A DNA stretch of 64,000 nt from DATAAZ01 sp036259875 (GTDB lineage Bacteria; Actinomycetota; Thermoleophilia; Gaiellales; Gaiellaceae). A program made the position numbers and the translations under genes. The DNA is taken from positions 66,089-130,088 of the forward strand of contig DATAAZ010000078.1 in NCBI GenBank assembly GCA_036259875.1, written 5' to 3'. A model generated the notes under the pieces. It did not search any database. It saw only the letters and a list, made by a program, of their open reading frames with translations, and was not told the DNA's origin. Position 1 is the first letter of the stretch, and the number at the start of each line of letters is the position of its first letter. Below are positions 48,058 to 56,509 of the stretch, in pieces.

Positions 48058-49569
48058 GTGGGTCGACTCCGCGTCCTCCTTGCCGCGCTCGCGGCCGCCT
48101 CGGCGGGCGCCCTCGCGGGGTGCGGCGGCGACGTGGGCGACGACGGCGGTCCCATGGCCGGAGCCGACGTCGCGCCGGCCTCGGCGGCGCTCTTCGTCGC
48201 GCTGAACACCGATTTCGACGGCGACCAGTGGCAGACGGCCACCGACCTCGTCGAGCGCTTCCCCGCGGCGCGCGACTCGCTCGACGACTTCCGGCAGGAG
48301 CTCGAGGAGGACGAAGACGTCGACTTCGACCGGGACGTCCGCCCGGCGCTGGGGTCGGAGGTTGCGTTCGTGCTCCTCGACTTCGAGAGCGAGGACATCG
48401 TCTTCCTGACGCAGCCGGAGGACGAGCAGAGGCTCCGCGCGCTCGTCGACAAGGCGGACGACGCGGTCGCCGAGGAGGTCGACGGCTGGTGGATCGTGGC
48501 GGAGAGCCAGGAGGTCATCGACCGGTTCAAGGAAGCGCGCGGCGGCGACTCGCTCGCCGACGCCGAGGCCTTCGACGCGACGACGGGCGCCTTGCCCGAC
48601 GAGGCGCTCGCGACCGTCTACGTGAACGGCGACGAGCTCACGCCGCTCCTCGACGCCTCAGGGACGTCCGAGGACGACCGAGCCGCGCTCGCGTGCAGCC
48701 TGGGCGACGCAGGAGTCCCCTCGATGGCCTTCTCGCTCGGCGCCGAAGACGACGGCGCCCGGCTGAGCGGCGCCGTTCGGGCGCAGAACCTCGCCGCCCC
48801 GGAGGAAGGCGGGTCCGAGCTCGCAGGCGACGTCGAGGCGGGCGCCCTGCTCTTCGTGTCGGTGCGCGGGCTGGGCGACCAACTTCGCGAGACGTTCCGC
48901 TGCCTTCGGGAGGCTGACGACGAGTTCAACGAGCAACTCGCGCAGGCCGAGCTATTCCTCGGCGTGTCGCTCGAGGAGGACCTCCTCCCACTCTTCGAGG
49001 AGGAGACGGCGATCGTCGTCTATCCGCCCGCCGACGGTGCCGCCGCCGAGAGCGCCGCCCTTCCGTTCGCGATCCCGACGACGGCGCTCGTGACGGAGGT
49101 CGAGGACGAGGCGGAGGCGCTCGCGACGGCCGACCGGATCGCCGAGCGGGTCACGTCTTTGATTGACGGCCCCGAGGTCGAGGAGTTCGACATCGGCGGG
49201 GTCGAGGCGCGGCGCCTCGAGACGGGCGGCGAGGTCGACGTCTACTACGCGACCTTCGACGGGAAGCTCGTCGTCGCGACCTCGGAGGAGGGGATCGCCG
49301 CCGCTCAGGGCGAGGGCGCCTCGCTCGAAGACGACGAGGGCTATTCCGCCGCGCGCGACGCTGCGGAGACGCCCAATGAGACGACGGGGTTCTGGTACGC
49401 CGACCTCGCGGACGGGATCGACTACGTCCTCGACATCTATCGCTCCACCGAGGGCGAGGCGCCGCCGGCGGAGGTGCTCGAGAGCCTCGAGCCGCTCCGC
49501 TCGCTGTTCCTCTGGAGCGAGACCGACGACGACGTCTACGGTTTCGAGGGGTTCCTCGAGATCGAGTAG
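48058..49569 (+). CDS. DUF3352 lipoprotein
   Basis: A 503-residue lipoprotein with a clear signal peptide and lipobox (AGALAGCGG). The mature part is acidic and matches the DUF3352 layout: PASAALFVALNTDFDGDQWQ, FRQELEEDEDVDFDRDVRPA, a mid domain with LFVSVRGLGDQL, and the end FWYADLADGIDYVLDIY. The family is found in actinobacteria and chloroflexi and has no assigned role; domain shape suggests a periplasmic binding or scaffold protein. It is a likely Lgt substrate. metK begins 3 bp after its stop, so metK probably shares its promoter. Confidence 0.82.
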   Translation: MGRLRVLLAALAAASAGALAGCGGDVGDDGGPMAGADVAPASAALFVALNTDFDGDQWQTATDLVERFPAARDSLDDFRQELEEDEDVDFDRDVRPALGSEVAFVLLDFESEDIVFLTQPEDEQRLRALVDKADDAVAEEVDGWWIVAESQEVIDRFKEARGGDSLADAEAFDATTGALPDEALATVYVNGDELTPLLDASGTSEDDRAALACSLGDAGVPSMAFSLGAEDDGARLSGAVRAQNLAAPEEGGSELAGDVEAGALLFVSVRGLGDQLRETFRCLREADDEFNEQLAQAELFLGVSLEEDLLPLFEEETAIVVYPPADGAAAESAALPFAIPTTALVTEVEDEAEALATADRIAERVTSLIDGPEVEEFDIGGVEARRLETGGEVDVYYATFDGKLVVATSEEGIAAAQGEGASLEDDEGYSAARDAAETPNETTGFWYADLADGIDYVLDIYRSTEGEAPPAEVLESLEPLRSLFLWSETDDDVYGFEGFLEIE

Positions 49570-49572
49570 CGC

Positions 49573-50826
49573 GTGGCGCCGCGGCACTTCCTCTTCACGT
49601 CCGAGTCCGTGACGGAGGGCCATCCCGACAAGATGGCCGATCAGATCTCGGACTCGGTTCTCGACGCCGTCCTCGCCGACGATCCCGGTGGACGGGTCGC
49701 GTGCGAGACGCTCGTCACGACGGGGCTCGTCGTCGTCGCGGGCGAGATCACGACGGAGACGTACGTCGACATCCCGCGCCTCGTGCGCGAGCGCGTGCGC
49801 GAGATCGGCTACGACCGGGCCAAGTACGGCTTCGATGCCGAGACGTGCGGCGTCATCGTCGCGATCGACGAGCAGTCCCCCGACATCGCGCGGGGTGTGG
49901 AGGCGTCGTACGAGGTGCAGCGCGACCCGGGCGACGTCGACCCGCTCGACCGCATCGGCGCGGGCGACCAGGGGATGATGTTCGGGTTTGCGTGCGACGA
50001 GACCGAGGAGCTCATGCCGCTCCCGATCATGCTCGCGCACCGGATCTGCAAGCGCCTCGCCGAAGTCCGCAAGGCGGACGTGCTCCCGTATCTCCGCCCG
50101 GACGGGAAGGCCCAGGTCACGATCCGCTACGAACTCGACGAGCACGGGCGCCAGCGCCCTGTCGAGATCGAGCGCATCCTCGTCTCGACGCAACACCGCG
50201 AGGGCCTCGACGAGGAGACGCTCATCAAGCCCGACATCGTCGAGCACGTCCTCCACCCGATCCTCCCGCGCGACCTCTACGACGAGCACCGCCTCGAGGA
50301 GCGCGACTTCGTGCTCGTGAACCCGACCGGGAAGTTCGTCGTCGGCGGGCCGATGGGCGACACCGGCCTCACGGGCCGCAAGATCATCATCGACACGTAC
50401 GGGGGCGCCGCCCGCCACGGGGGCGGTGCCTTCTCGGGGAAGGACCCGACGAAGGTCGACCGGTCGGGCGCGTACGCGGCCCGGTACGCGGCGAAGAACG
50501 TCGTCGCGGCCGGGCTCGCCGCCCGCTGTGAAATCCAGGTCGCGTACGCGATCGGGGTCGCGCATCCCGTCTCTATCGAGGTCGAGTGCTTCGGGACCGA
50601 GGCGGAGGGGATGACGACGACCCGGATCGAGGAGCTCGTTCGCGACCACTTCGACCTGCGGCCCGGCGCCATCCTCCGCGACCTCGACCTGATGCGCCCG
50701 ATCTACGCGAAGACGGCGGCGTACGGCCACTTCGGCCGCGCCGACCACGACTTCACCTGGGAGCGCACCGACAAGGCCGACGCCCTTCGCCAGGCGGCCG
50801 GCCTCGCGGAGGAAATCCCCGCCTGA
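49573..50826 (+). CDS. metK: S-adenosylmethionine synthetase
   Basis: A 417-residue methionine adenosyltransferase. Conserved blocks are FTSESVTEGHPDKMADQISD, ETLVTTGLVVVAGEITT, GAGDQGMMFGFACDET, GKFVVGGPMGDTGLTGRKII, GGGAFSGKDPTKVDRSGAYA and the C-terminal TAAYGHFGR. All ATP and methionine contacts appear in place. The GTG start is at 49573, and no SAM riboswitch is recognisable since only 3 bp separate it from the DUF3352 gene. It ends 7 bp before the convergent DtxR-type gene. Confidence 0.97.
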   Translation: MAPRHFLFTSESVTEGHPDKMADQISDSVLDAVLADDPGGRVACETLVTTGLVVVAGEITTETYVDIPRLVRERVREIGYDRAKYGFDAETCGVIVAIDEQSPDIARGVEASYEVQRDPGDVDPLDRIGAGDQGMMFGFACDETEELMPLPIMLAHRICKRLAEVRKADVLPYLRPDGKAQVTIRYELDEHGRQRPVEIERILVSTQHREGLDEETLIKPDIVEHVLHPILPRDLYDEHRLEERDFVLVNPTGKFVVGGPMGDTGLTGRKIIIDTYGGAARHGGGAFSGKDPTKVDRSGAYAARYAAKNVVAAGLAARCEIQVAYAIGVAHPVSIEVECFGTEAEGMTTTRIEELVRDHFDLRPGAILRDLDLMRPIYAKTAAYGHFGRADHDFTWERTDKADALRQAAGLAEEIPA

Positions 50827-50833
50827 CGACCCG

Positions 50834-51520
50834 TCAGGCGGGACGAACGAAGAGCCCGGCCGCTGCCTTCTCGGCGAGCGCGCGCTCGTCGCCGTTCAGG
50901 CGCACCGTGTAAGGGCCAGACTTGTCGGGCCCGGCGTCCCGGAGCTCGATCGTCGCGCCGGGCACGAGGCCCTCGTCGTAGTACCAGTGGAGGAGCTCTC
51001 CGTCGTGCTCGGCGAGGCGGACGATCTCCGCGCGCGCGCCGGGCTCGAGGTCGGCGAGCGGCTCGAGCTCGCGGTTCTCCGCCTGCTCGACGCCCGTGTC
51101 GACGGGCCAGCCGTGCGGGCAGCGCTCCGGGTTCCCCAGCCGCTCGGCGATGCGCTCGATCATCTCGTCCGTGAACGTGTCGCCGAGGAGGTCGGCCTGT
51201 ACGTGCGACTCGGCCGCCGTATAGCCCATGAAGTCGGTGAGGAGGCGCTCGATGATCCGGTGGCGGCGGACGACGCGTTCCGCGACGTGCCGTCCCTTCG
51301 GTGTCAGGATCGCCTCCTTCACTTCGCCGCGCTCGACGAGCCCCTCTGCCTCCAGCCGCTTCAGCATCTCGCCCGCCGACGCGCGCGAGACGCCGAGCAT
51401 GTCGGCCACCCGGACCGCGAGCGTCGGCGCCCCTTTCGCGACCGGCCGGTACTCGCCGACGGGGAAAGCCAGGAAGTAGATCGTCTCGACGTAGTCGTCG
51501 ATCGAATGTCCCTGCGCCAT
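50834..51520 (-). CDS. DtxR-family metal-dependent repressor
   Basis: A 228-residue regulator. The N-terminal winged helix is DDYVETIYFLAFP, then VRVADMLGVSRASAGEMLKR. The metal-binding/dimerisation domain includes HRIIERLLTDFMGY and the Cys/His/Glu site NPERCPHGWPVD. The C-terminal domain is FeoA/SH3-like (LVPGATIELRDAG). IdeR-type iron and MntR-type manganese regulators share this layout, so the metal is not certain. A TAGAAT element lies 6 nt before its ATG, and a repeated sequence abuts it, suggesting autoregulation. Divergent from priA. Confidence 0.92.
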   Translation of the reverse strand: MAQGHSIDDYVETIYFLAFPVGEYRPVAKGAPTLAVRVADMLGVSRASAGEMLKRLEAEGLVERGEVKEAILTPKGRHVAERVVRRHRIIERLLTDFMGYTAAESHVQADLLGDTFTDEMIERIAERLGNPERCPHGWPVDTGVEQAENRELEPLADLEPGARAEIVRLAEHDGELLHWYYDEGLVPGATIELRDAGPDKSGPYTVRLNGDERALAEKAAAGLFVRPA

Positions 51521-51526
51521 GCGACG

Positions 51527-51532
51527 ATTCTA
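51527..51532 (-). promoter_or_regulatory. -10 hexamer TAGAAT of the DtxR-type gene
   Basis: On the minus strand TAGAAT ends 6 nt before the ATG at 51520. The repeat copy at 51533-51547 abuts it on the upstream side. Confidence 0.45.
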
Positions 51533-51694
51533 CGACCTTGCCTCGGAACGAAGCCCTGAGCCGTCGGGGGGCGCTGGAACGCCGGATGCTGCGTCCTCAG
51601 TCGCATCCATATTCTCCGGAGATGGGCGCTCCCTGCGACCTTGCCTCCGACGCCCCATCGCCGCCCGACGACGAGGCGTCACTCCGAGGCAAGG
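51533..51694. promoter_or_regulatory. Three copies of CCTTGCCTC between the DtxR-type gene and priA
   Basis: CGACCTTGCCTCGG (51533-51546) and CGACCTTGCCTCC (51636-51648) are direct repeats. CCGAGGCAAGG (51684-51694) is the inverted form and is followed by CCTAA, giving AGGC-AAG-GCCTAA. The first copy abuts the DtxR -10 element and the last is 8 bp before the priA start. They look like binding sites of one regulator, possibly the DtxR-type protein itself. Confidence 0.5.
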
Positions 51695-51701
51695 CCTAAC
51701 G

Positions 51702-53630
51702 GTGGCCCGGTACGCGTCCGTCGTTCCGCTCGTCGCGACGCGAGCGCTCGCCCGTCCGTTCACGTACCTCGCGGACGGGCTCGAAAAGGGGGCCGTCGTC
51801 TCGGTGCCGTTCGGGCGGGCGCGCCGTCGCGGCGTCGTTGTCGGGCTCGTCGACTTGCCGCCGCCCGACGTCGAGCCGGTCGCGGTTGAGCGCGTGCTCG
51901 CCACGCTTCCCGGGCCGCTTGTCGACCTCGCGCTCTGGCTCGCCGACTACTACGGCTCGACGCCTGCCCGCGCCCTCGCCCTCGTCGCGCCGCCGGCGCG
52001 CGCCCGGCGCGCGGGCGCCCGTCGCCGCGCCAAGCCGGTGGATGTTCCCGCCGACGAGCGCCCCGAGGAGCTGACGGCGGAACAGGGCCGCGCGCTCGAG
52101 CGGATCACGGGCGCGCTCGGCGCGACGGCGCTCTTCCTCCTCCACGGGGCGACAGGAAGCGGGAAGACGGAGGTCTACCTGCGGGCGTGCGAGGCCGCGC
52201 TCGCGCGCGGGCTCGGAGCGATCGTGCTGGTGCCCGAGATCGCGCTCACGCCGCAGGCGGCCGCGCGCTTTCGCGCCCGCTTCGGAGAGCGGGTCGCGGT
52301 GCTTCACTCGCGCCTCACGGAGGCTGAGCGACGCGACGAGCGCGAACGGATCGCGGCCGGCGAGGCGCGGGTCGTGGTCGGGGCCCGCTCGGCGGTCTTC
52401 GCCCCCGTGCGCGACCTCGGGCTCGTCTGCGTCGACGAGGAGCAGGACGCCTCGTACAAGCAGGATTCCGACCCCCGCTACGACGCGCGAACGGTGGCGG
52501 CGAAGCGGGGCGCCCTCGAAGGCGCGGTCGTCGTGTACGGAAGCGCGACGCCGCGGGCGGAGAGCTGGGCGCGGCTCGAACGGGTCGAGCTGGGCGGCCG
52601 CGTGGGCGCGTCGCTTCCACCCGTTCGGATCGTTGATCTGCGCCGCGAGCCCGGCTACCCGCTCTCCGGGCCGCTCCTCGCCGAGCTGGGCGCGCTCGCG
52701 GACGGCGGCGGGAAGGCCGTCCTCCTCCTCAACCGGCGCGGCGTCGCCCCCGCTCTCCACTGCCGCGCCTGCGGGCTGACGCCGCGCTGCGAGCGCTGCG
52801 ACGTAGCGCTCACGCTTCACGCGGACGGGCGCCTGCGCTGTCACCACTGCGGCTTCGCCGTGACGGCGCCCGAGCGCTGTCCCGCCTGCCGCTCGCCGGA
52901 GCTCGCTCGGCTCGGTGCCGGAACCGAGCGCCTCGAGGCCGACCTCCGCGTCCGGCTCCCGGAGCTCGAGCTCGTCCGTCTCGACGCCGACGCCGTGAGG
53001 AACCCCGCGAGCCTCGCCGCATCGCTCTCCCGGTTCGCCGCAGCCGACCGCGCCGTTCTCCTGGGCACACAAATGGTCGCGAAGGGCCATCACTTCGAGG
53101 GCGTCGCGCTCGCGGCGGTCGTGGACGCCGACACGGGGCTCGCGCTCCCCGACTTCCGGGCCGAAGAGCGGACGTTCCAGCTCGTTACGCAGCTCGCCGG
53201 CCGAAGTGGACGCGACGCGCCGGGCCGCGTGCTCGTCCAGACGTACCAGCCCGATGCGCGGCCGATCGCGCTCGCCGCCCGCCACGCGGTCGACGAGTTC
53301 CTCGCCGGCGAGCTCGAGCGCCGCGCGGCGCTCGGCTATCCGCCCTTCCGCCACCTCGTCAGCGTCGTCGTCGCGGGGCCGACCGCGGACGGGCCCGCCA
53401 CCGTCCTGACGGAGCTCCGCGCCGAGCTCGAGCGCGTCGTCGATGCCGAGCTGCTCGGGCCGGCGCCGCTCCTGCGCCTCCGCGGTCGGCACCGCGCGCA
53501 GCTCCTCGCGAAGACCCGGAATCCGCGCGCCGTCGCCGGCCCGGCCGGGCGCCTCCTGGCCGCCGCGACGACGGCGATGCGCCGCGACGAGCTCACGGCC
53601 GTGATCGACGTGGATCCACAAGCCGTCTGA
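51702..53630 (+). CDS. priA: Primosomal replication protein N' (PriA)
   Basis: A 642-residue replication-restart protein. The N-terminal DNA-binding part is followed by helicase motifs: Walker A HGATGSGKTEVY (149-156), motif Ia LVPEIALTPQ, and motif II VCVDEEQDASYKQ. The zinc region has CRACGLTPRCERC, CHHCG and CPACR. Then come GAGTERLEADL, KGHHFEGVALAAVVDADTGL and AGRSGRDA. Motif II reads DEEQ at 245-248 where DEEH is usual. Several actinobacterial PriA proteins lack helicase activity, so this may be a structural primosome protein. The start follows a candidate operator. def follows 14 bp later. Confidence 0.93.
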   Translation: MARYASVVPLVATRALARPFTYLADGLEKGAVVSVPFGRARRRGVVVGLVDLPPPDVEPVAVERVLATLPGPLVDLALWLADYYGSTPARALALVAPPARARRAGARRRAKPVDVPADERPEELTAEQGRALERITGALGATALFLLHGATGSGKTEVYLRACEAALARGLGAIVLVPEIALTPQAAARFRARFGERVAVLHSRLTEAERRDERERIAAGEARVVVGARSAVFAPVRDLGLVCVDEEQDASYKQDSDPRYDARTVAAKRGALEGAVVVYGSATPRAESWARLERVELGGRVGASLPPVRIVDLRREPGYPLSGPLLAELGALADGGGKAVLLLNRRGVAPALHCRACGLTPRCERCDVALTLHADGRLRCHHCGFAVTAPERCPACRSPELARLGAGTERLEADLRVRLPELELVRLDADAVRNPASLAASLSRFAAADRAVLLGTQMVAKGHHFEGVALAAVVDADTGLALPDFRAEERTFQLVTQLAGRSGRDAPGRVLVQTYQPDARPIALAARHAVDEFLAGELERRAALGYPPFRHLVSVVVAGPTADGPATVLTELRAELERVVDAELLGPAPLLRLRGRHRAQLLAKTRNPRAVAGPAGRLLAAATTAMRRDELTAVIDVDPQAV

Positions 53631-53631
53631 A

Positions 53632-53637
53632 TACACT
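53632..53637 (+). promoter_or_regulatory. -10 hexamer TACACT before def
   Basis: TACACT lies 7 nt before the def GTG, between the priA stop and def. Confidence 0.45.
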
Positions 53638-53644
53638 GGCCGGC

Positions 53645-54217
53645 GTGGGTGAAATCGAGGGGCAGGTTCGCGACGAGAAGCTCGATCCCGAGCGCGAAGC
53701 GCGCCGGCGGCTCGCGCTCGCGCAGGTGCGCCAGTACCCCGACCCCGTGCTCCGGATGCGGGCGAACGAGGTCACCGAGTTCGACGACGCGCTCCGCGCC
53801 CTCGCCGACCGGATGACCCGGCTCATGCAGGAGGCGCGCGGCGTGGGGCTCGCCGCGCCCCAGATCGGACTCCTTCAGCGCGTCCTCGTCTACCAGACGG
53901 ACGAGGAGACTCCTCCCGTCGCGCTCGTGAACCCGCGGATCGTCGAAGCGGCGGACGAACGCGAGCCGGCGGACGAAGGCTGCCTCTCGCTCGGGGCGGC
54001 GTCGGTCGTCGTCCCGGTCGAGCGGCCCGTGAGGGTCACGATCGACGCCGCCTCGCCGGTGGGCGAGCCCGTTCGGGTCGAGGCCGACGCGCTCGAGGCA
54101 CGCATCATCCAACACGAGCTCGACCACCTCGACGGCGTCCTTACGATCGACCGAACCGTCCCCGAGGCCCGGCGGCGCGCCTTGGGAGAGCTGCGACCAC
54201 AGCCAGTTCTCGGGTGA
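53645..54217 (+). CDS. def: Peptide deformylase
   Basis: A 190-residue metalloprotease that removes the formyl group from new proteins. All three motifs are intact: GVGLAAPQIG, EGCLSL (Cys metal ligand) and QHELDHLDG (two His ligands and catalytic Glu). An N-terminal extension of about 20 residues precedes the core (GQVRDEKLDPEREARRRLAL). It is followed with a 4-bp overlap by fmt, its functional partner. GTG start. Confidence 0.95.
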   Translation: MGEIEGQVRDEKLDPEREARRRLALAQVRQYPDPVLRMRANEVTEFDDALRALADRMTRLMQEARGVGLAAPQIGLLQRVLVYQTDEETPPVALVNPRIVEAADEREPADEGCLSLGAASVVVPVERPVRVTIDAASPVGEPVRVEADALEARIIQHELDHLDGVLTIDRTVPEARRRALGELRPQPVLG

Positions 54218-55023
54218 AGCTCGCCGTCGCGGCGACCGCCCCGTTCGGGGCGGCCGTGCTCGAGGGACTCGCCACGCGCCACGACGTCGAGACCGTCGTC
54301 ACGCGGCCGGATCGTCCGCGCGGACGCGGCCGCCGCCCCGGCCCGCCACCGGCGAAGGCGGTCGCGGAGCGGCTCGGGATCCCGGTCGCCCAACCCGAGC
54401 GGCTCGAGTCCTCCCCGGGGAATGCGCCGGTCGTCGTCGTCGCGGCCTACGGAGCGCTCGTTCCGGCCGTGCTCCTCCGCGAGCGGCTGTGGCTGAACGT
54501 GCACCCGTCGCTCTTGCCGCGTTGGCGAGGGGCGGCGCCGGTGGAGCGGGCGATCATGGCGGGCGATCCCGAGACCGGCGTCACGATCCACCGCACGACC
54601 GAGGAGCTCGACGCCGGGCCGATCGCAGCTCAGCGGTCGTTTCCGATCGAGCCCGAAGACGACGCGGGCGCGGTCTACGAGAAGGCGGCATCGCTCGCGC
54701 TCGAGCTCTTCGAGGAAGTGCTCCCGGAGCCGCGGTTCCGTCCGCAGCCGGAGGAGGGGGTCACGTACGCGGCGAAGATCGGGCCGGCCGACCGCGAGCT
54801 CGACTGGTCGCGCGCGGCGGACGAGATCGTGAACCGCGTGCGAGCGCTCTCGCCCCACATCGGCGCGTGGGGCGTCGTGGACGGGCGGCGGCTCGTCGTG
54901 TGGCGGGCTCGTCCGGCCGCGCCCGACTCGCTCCTCGTCGTCGGCGGCGTCGAGCTGCTGGAGGTGCAGCCCGAGGGGCGCCGGCGGATGACCGCCGCCG
55001 AGTACCTGCGCGGCCGGCGCTGA
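54214..55023 (+). CDS. fmt: Methionyl-tRNA formyltransferase
   Basis: A 269-residue enzyme that formylates the initiator Met-tRNA. The formyl-transfer core has VVVAAYGALVP, NVHPSLLPRWRGAAPVERAI and GVTIHRTTEELDAGPI. The C-terminal OB-like domain follows (YAAKIGPADRELDWSRAADE to the end) but is short: the protein is about 40 residues smaller than the usual 310. It overlaps def by 4 bp (GTGA). Its stop precedes the 258-bp repeat-bearing gap before rsmB. Confidence 0.94.
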   Translation: MKLAVAATAPFGAAVLEGLATRHDVETVVTRPDRPRGRGRRPGPPPAKAVAERLGIPVAQPERLESSPGNAPVVVVAAYGALVPAVLLRERLWLNVHPSLLPRWRGAAPVERAIMAGDPETGVTIHRTTEELDAGPIAAQRSFPIEPEDDAGAVYEKAASLALELFEEVLPEPRFRPQPEEGVTYAAKIGPADRELDWSRAADEIVNRVRALSPHIGAWGVVDGRRLVVWRARPAAPDSLLVVGGVELLEVQPEGRRRMTAAEYLRGRR

Positions 55024-55095
55024 GCACGGCCGCCCGAGCCGCGCTTCTCGCGGCGCCGCCCGCGGACGCGGGGACAGGCGCGCCTCCTTCACGTG

Positions 55096-55118
55096 GGGAC
55101 TGTCCCTGGGACAGTCCC
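55096..55118. repeat. Paired extragenic palindrome, copy 3
   Basis: GGGACTGTCCC-T-GGGACAGTCCC, identical in its 23-bp core to copies 1 and 2. Confidence 0.9.
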
Positions 55119-55198
55119 TCAGGCACGGCCCGAACGGCCGATCGGCCGTTGCGAGACCCGCGGAACCATCCGCGTTCCCGGATTTCACCGGCCGTTTC

Positions 55199-55223
55199 GG
55201 GGACAGTCCCTGGGACAGTCCCC
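55199..55223. repeat. Paired extragenic palindrome, copy 4 (variant)
   Basis: GGGGACAGTCCC-T-GGGACAGTCCCC. The first half has A at its centre where the others have T, so it is a direct repeat of one unit rather than a perfect palindrome. Confidence 0.88.
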
Positions 55224-55281
55224 GGGTCACGTCCCGGCGAGCCGATGGTCGGCGAGGGCTCCGCGTATCGTCCGCGCCGGG

Positions 55282-55375
55282 ATGACGGCGCGCCGGGTCG
55301 CCTACGAGGTCGTGCGCCGCGTCTTCGAGGAGGGCGCATACGCCGACCGGGCCTTCCGTGCCGTCGCGGCTCGGC
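55282..55375 (+). pseudogene. Out-of-frame 5' end of rsmB
   Basis: From ATG 55282 the frame reads TARRVAYEVVRRVFEEGAYA then DRAFRAVAA, a normal NusB-type start of RsmB. It then leaves the frame used by the rest of the gene: after AVAA it runs into RRPRPR. The main frame takes over at RLGDRDRAFAMQLAYG. One extra base (or two missing) near 55355-55375 explains this. It may be a sequencing error or a real mutation. Confidence 0.7.
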
Positions 55376-56509
55376 GACCGCGACCGCGCCTTCGCCATGC
55401 AGCTCGCGTACGGAACCGTCCAGCGCGTCCGGACGCTCGACCACGCGACTGAGACGCTCGGTCGCCGACGGATCCACAAGCTCGACCCGCCCGTCCGCGC
55501 GGCGCTTCGAGTCGGGGCCTACCAGCTCGGCTTCATGGCGGGCGTCCCGGCTCACGCCGCTGCGAACGAGTCGGTGGAGCTCGTCCGCGCCGCCGGGCTC
55601 GAGCGCGGGGTCGCCTTCACGAATGCGGTGATGCGTCGGCTGTCAGTGGGGATCCACGACCTCCTCGCCTCGCTCGGCGACGCAACGCCCGCCGAGGCCG
55701 CGCTCCGGCACTCGTATCCCGACTGGATCGCCGACGTCTTCTGGCGCGAGCACGGCCGTGAGGCCGCACTCGCTCTCATGGAAACCGAGAACGAGCCGCC
55801 CCCGACGGTGGTTCGGCTCACCGACCGTGCCGACGATCTCCCCGGCGAGCGCGACGACGCGCTTCCCCGCGCGCTGACCGTCGATCACATTCCCGCCGGC
55901 TGGATCGAGCGCGGTCTCGTTTGGCCGCAGAGCAAGGGCTCGCAGCTAGCCGGACTCGCGGTCGGAGCCCAGCCGGGCGAGCGTGTTCTCGACCTGTGCG
56001 CCGCGCCGGGCGGTAAGTCGACGCAGCTCGCGGAGATCGCCGAGCAGGTCGTCGCCGTCGAGAAGCACGCCGGCCGCGCGCGGGAGCTCGAGGCGAATGT
56101 GGCCCGGATGGGGCTCGCGAACGTCCGCGTGGTGAACGCCGACGCGCTCGACCTTCCCGCGCAGGTGCGGGGGTTCGACCGTGCGCTCGTCGACGCGCCG
56201 TGTTCGGGGCTCGGCGTTCTGAACACCCGCCCCGACCTGCGCTGGCGCGCGGAGCCGCTTCCCGACCTGCAACGGCGCCTGCTCGAGGTCGCGGCCGAGC
56301 GCACGAGGCCCGGCGGGAGGATCGCGTTCGCGGTCTGCACGCTCCACCGGCCCGAGAACGAGGACGTCGTCGATGGGCTCGGGCTCGACACCGACGACCT
56401 CGGCGCCGAGTGGCCCGCGTACCGCCACCCGCGCCGCCCGAAGTTCCTCCTCACCCTGCCGCACGTCCACCGCACCTCGGGGTTCTTCGTGGCGAGAATG
56501 CGGGTGTGA
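55358..56509 (+). CDS. rsmB: 16S rRNA m5C967 methyltransferase (RsmB/Sun), 5' end frameshifted
   Basis: A methyltransferase modifying cytosine 967 of 16S rRNA; 383 residues are in this frame. The N-terminal NusB-like domain is mostly here (RDRAFAMQLAYGTVQRVRTL, AYQLGFMAGVPAHAAANESV). The catalytic domain has VLDLCAAPGGKSTQLAEIA, VDAPCSGLGVLNTRPDLRW and FAVCTLHRPENEDVV, which hold the two active cysteines. About 25 residues at the start lie in another frame (see 55282-55375). As it stands translation could begin at GTG 55358, but the fold would lack its first helix. It overlaps rpe by 4 bp. Confidence 0.9.
   Translation: MPSRLGDRDRAFAMQLAYGTVQRVRTLDHATETLGRRRIHKLDPPVRAALRVGAYQLGFMAGVPAHAAANESVELVRAAGLERGVAFTNAVMRRLSVGIHDLLASLGDATPAEAALRHSYPDWIADVFWREHGREAALALMETENEPPPTVVRLTDRADDLPGERDDALPRALTVDHIPAGWIERGLVWPQSKGSQLAGLAVGAQPGERVLDLCAAPGGKSTQLAEIAEQVVAVEKHAGRARELEANVARMGLANVRVVNADALDLPAQVRGFDRALVDAPCSGLGVLNTRPDLRWRAEPLPDLQRRLLEVAAERTRPGGRIAFAVCTLHRPENEDVVDGLGLDTDDLGAEWPAYRHPRRPKFLLTLPHVHRTSGFFVARMRV

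Larger units (their letters stand above)
55024..55281. other. Gap carrying the composite palindrome element
   Basis: Holds two GGGACWGTCCC palindromes. Between them lie a perfect 18-bp palindrome AACGGCCGATCGGCCGTT (55133-55150) and a GGAAC/GTTCC hairpin. I see no coding content. Its overall plan (two palindromes around foldable DNA) matches the element at 6144-6284. Confidence 0.7.

Noticed and set aside
49570..49572. SAM riboswitch before metK
   Set aside because: Only 3 bp separate metK from the DUF3352 gene.
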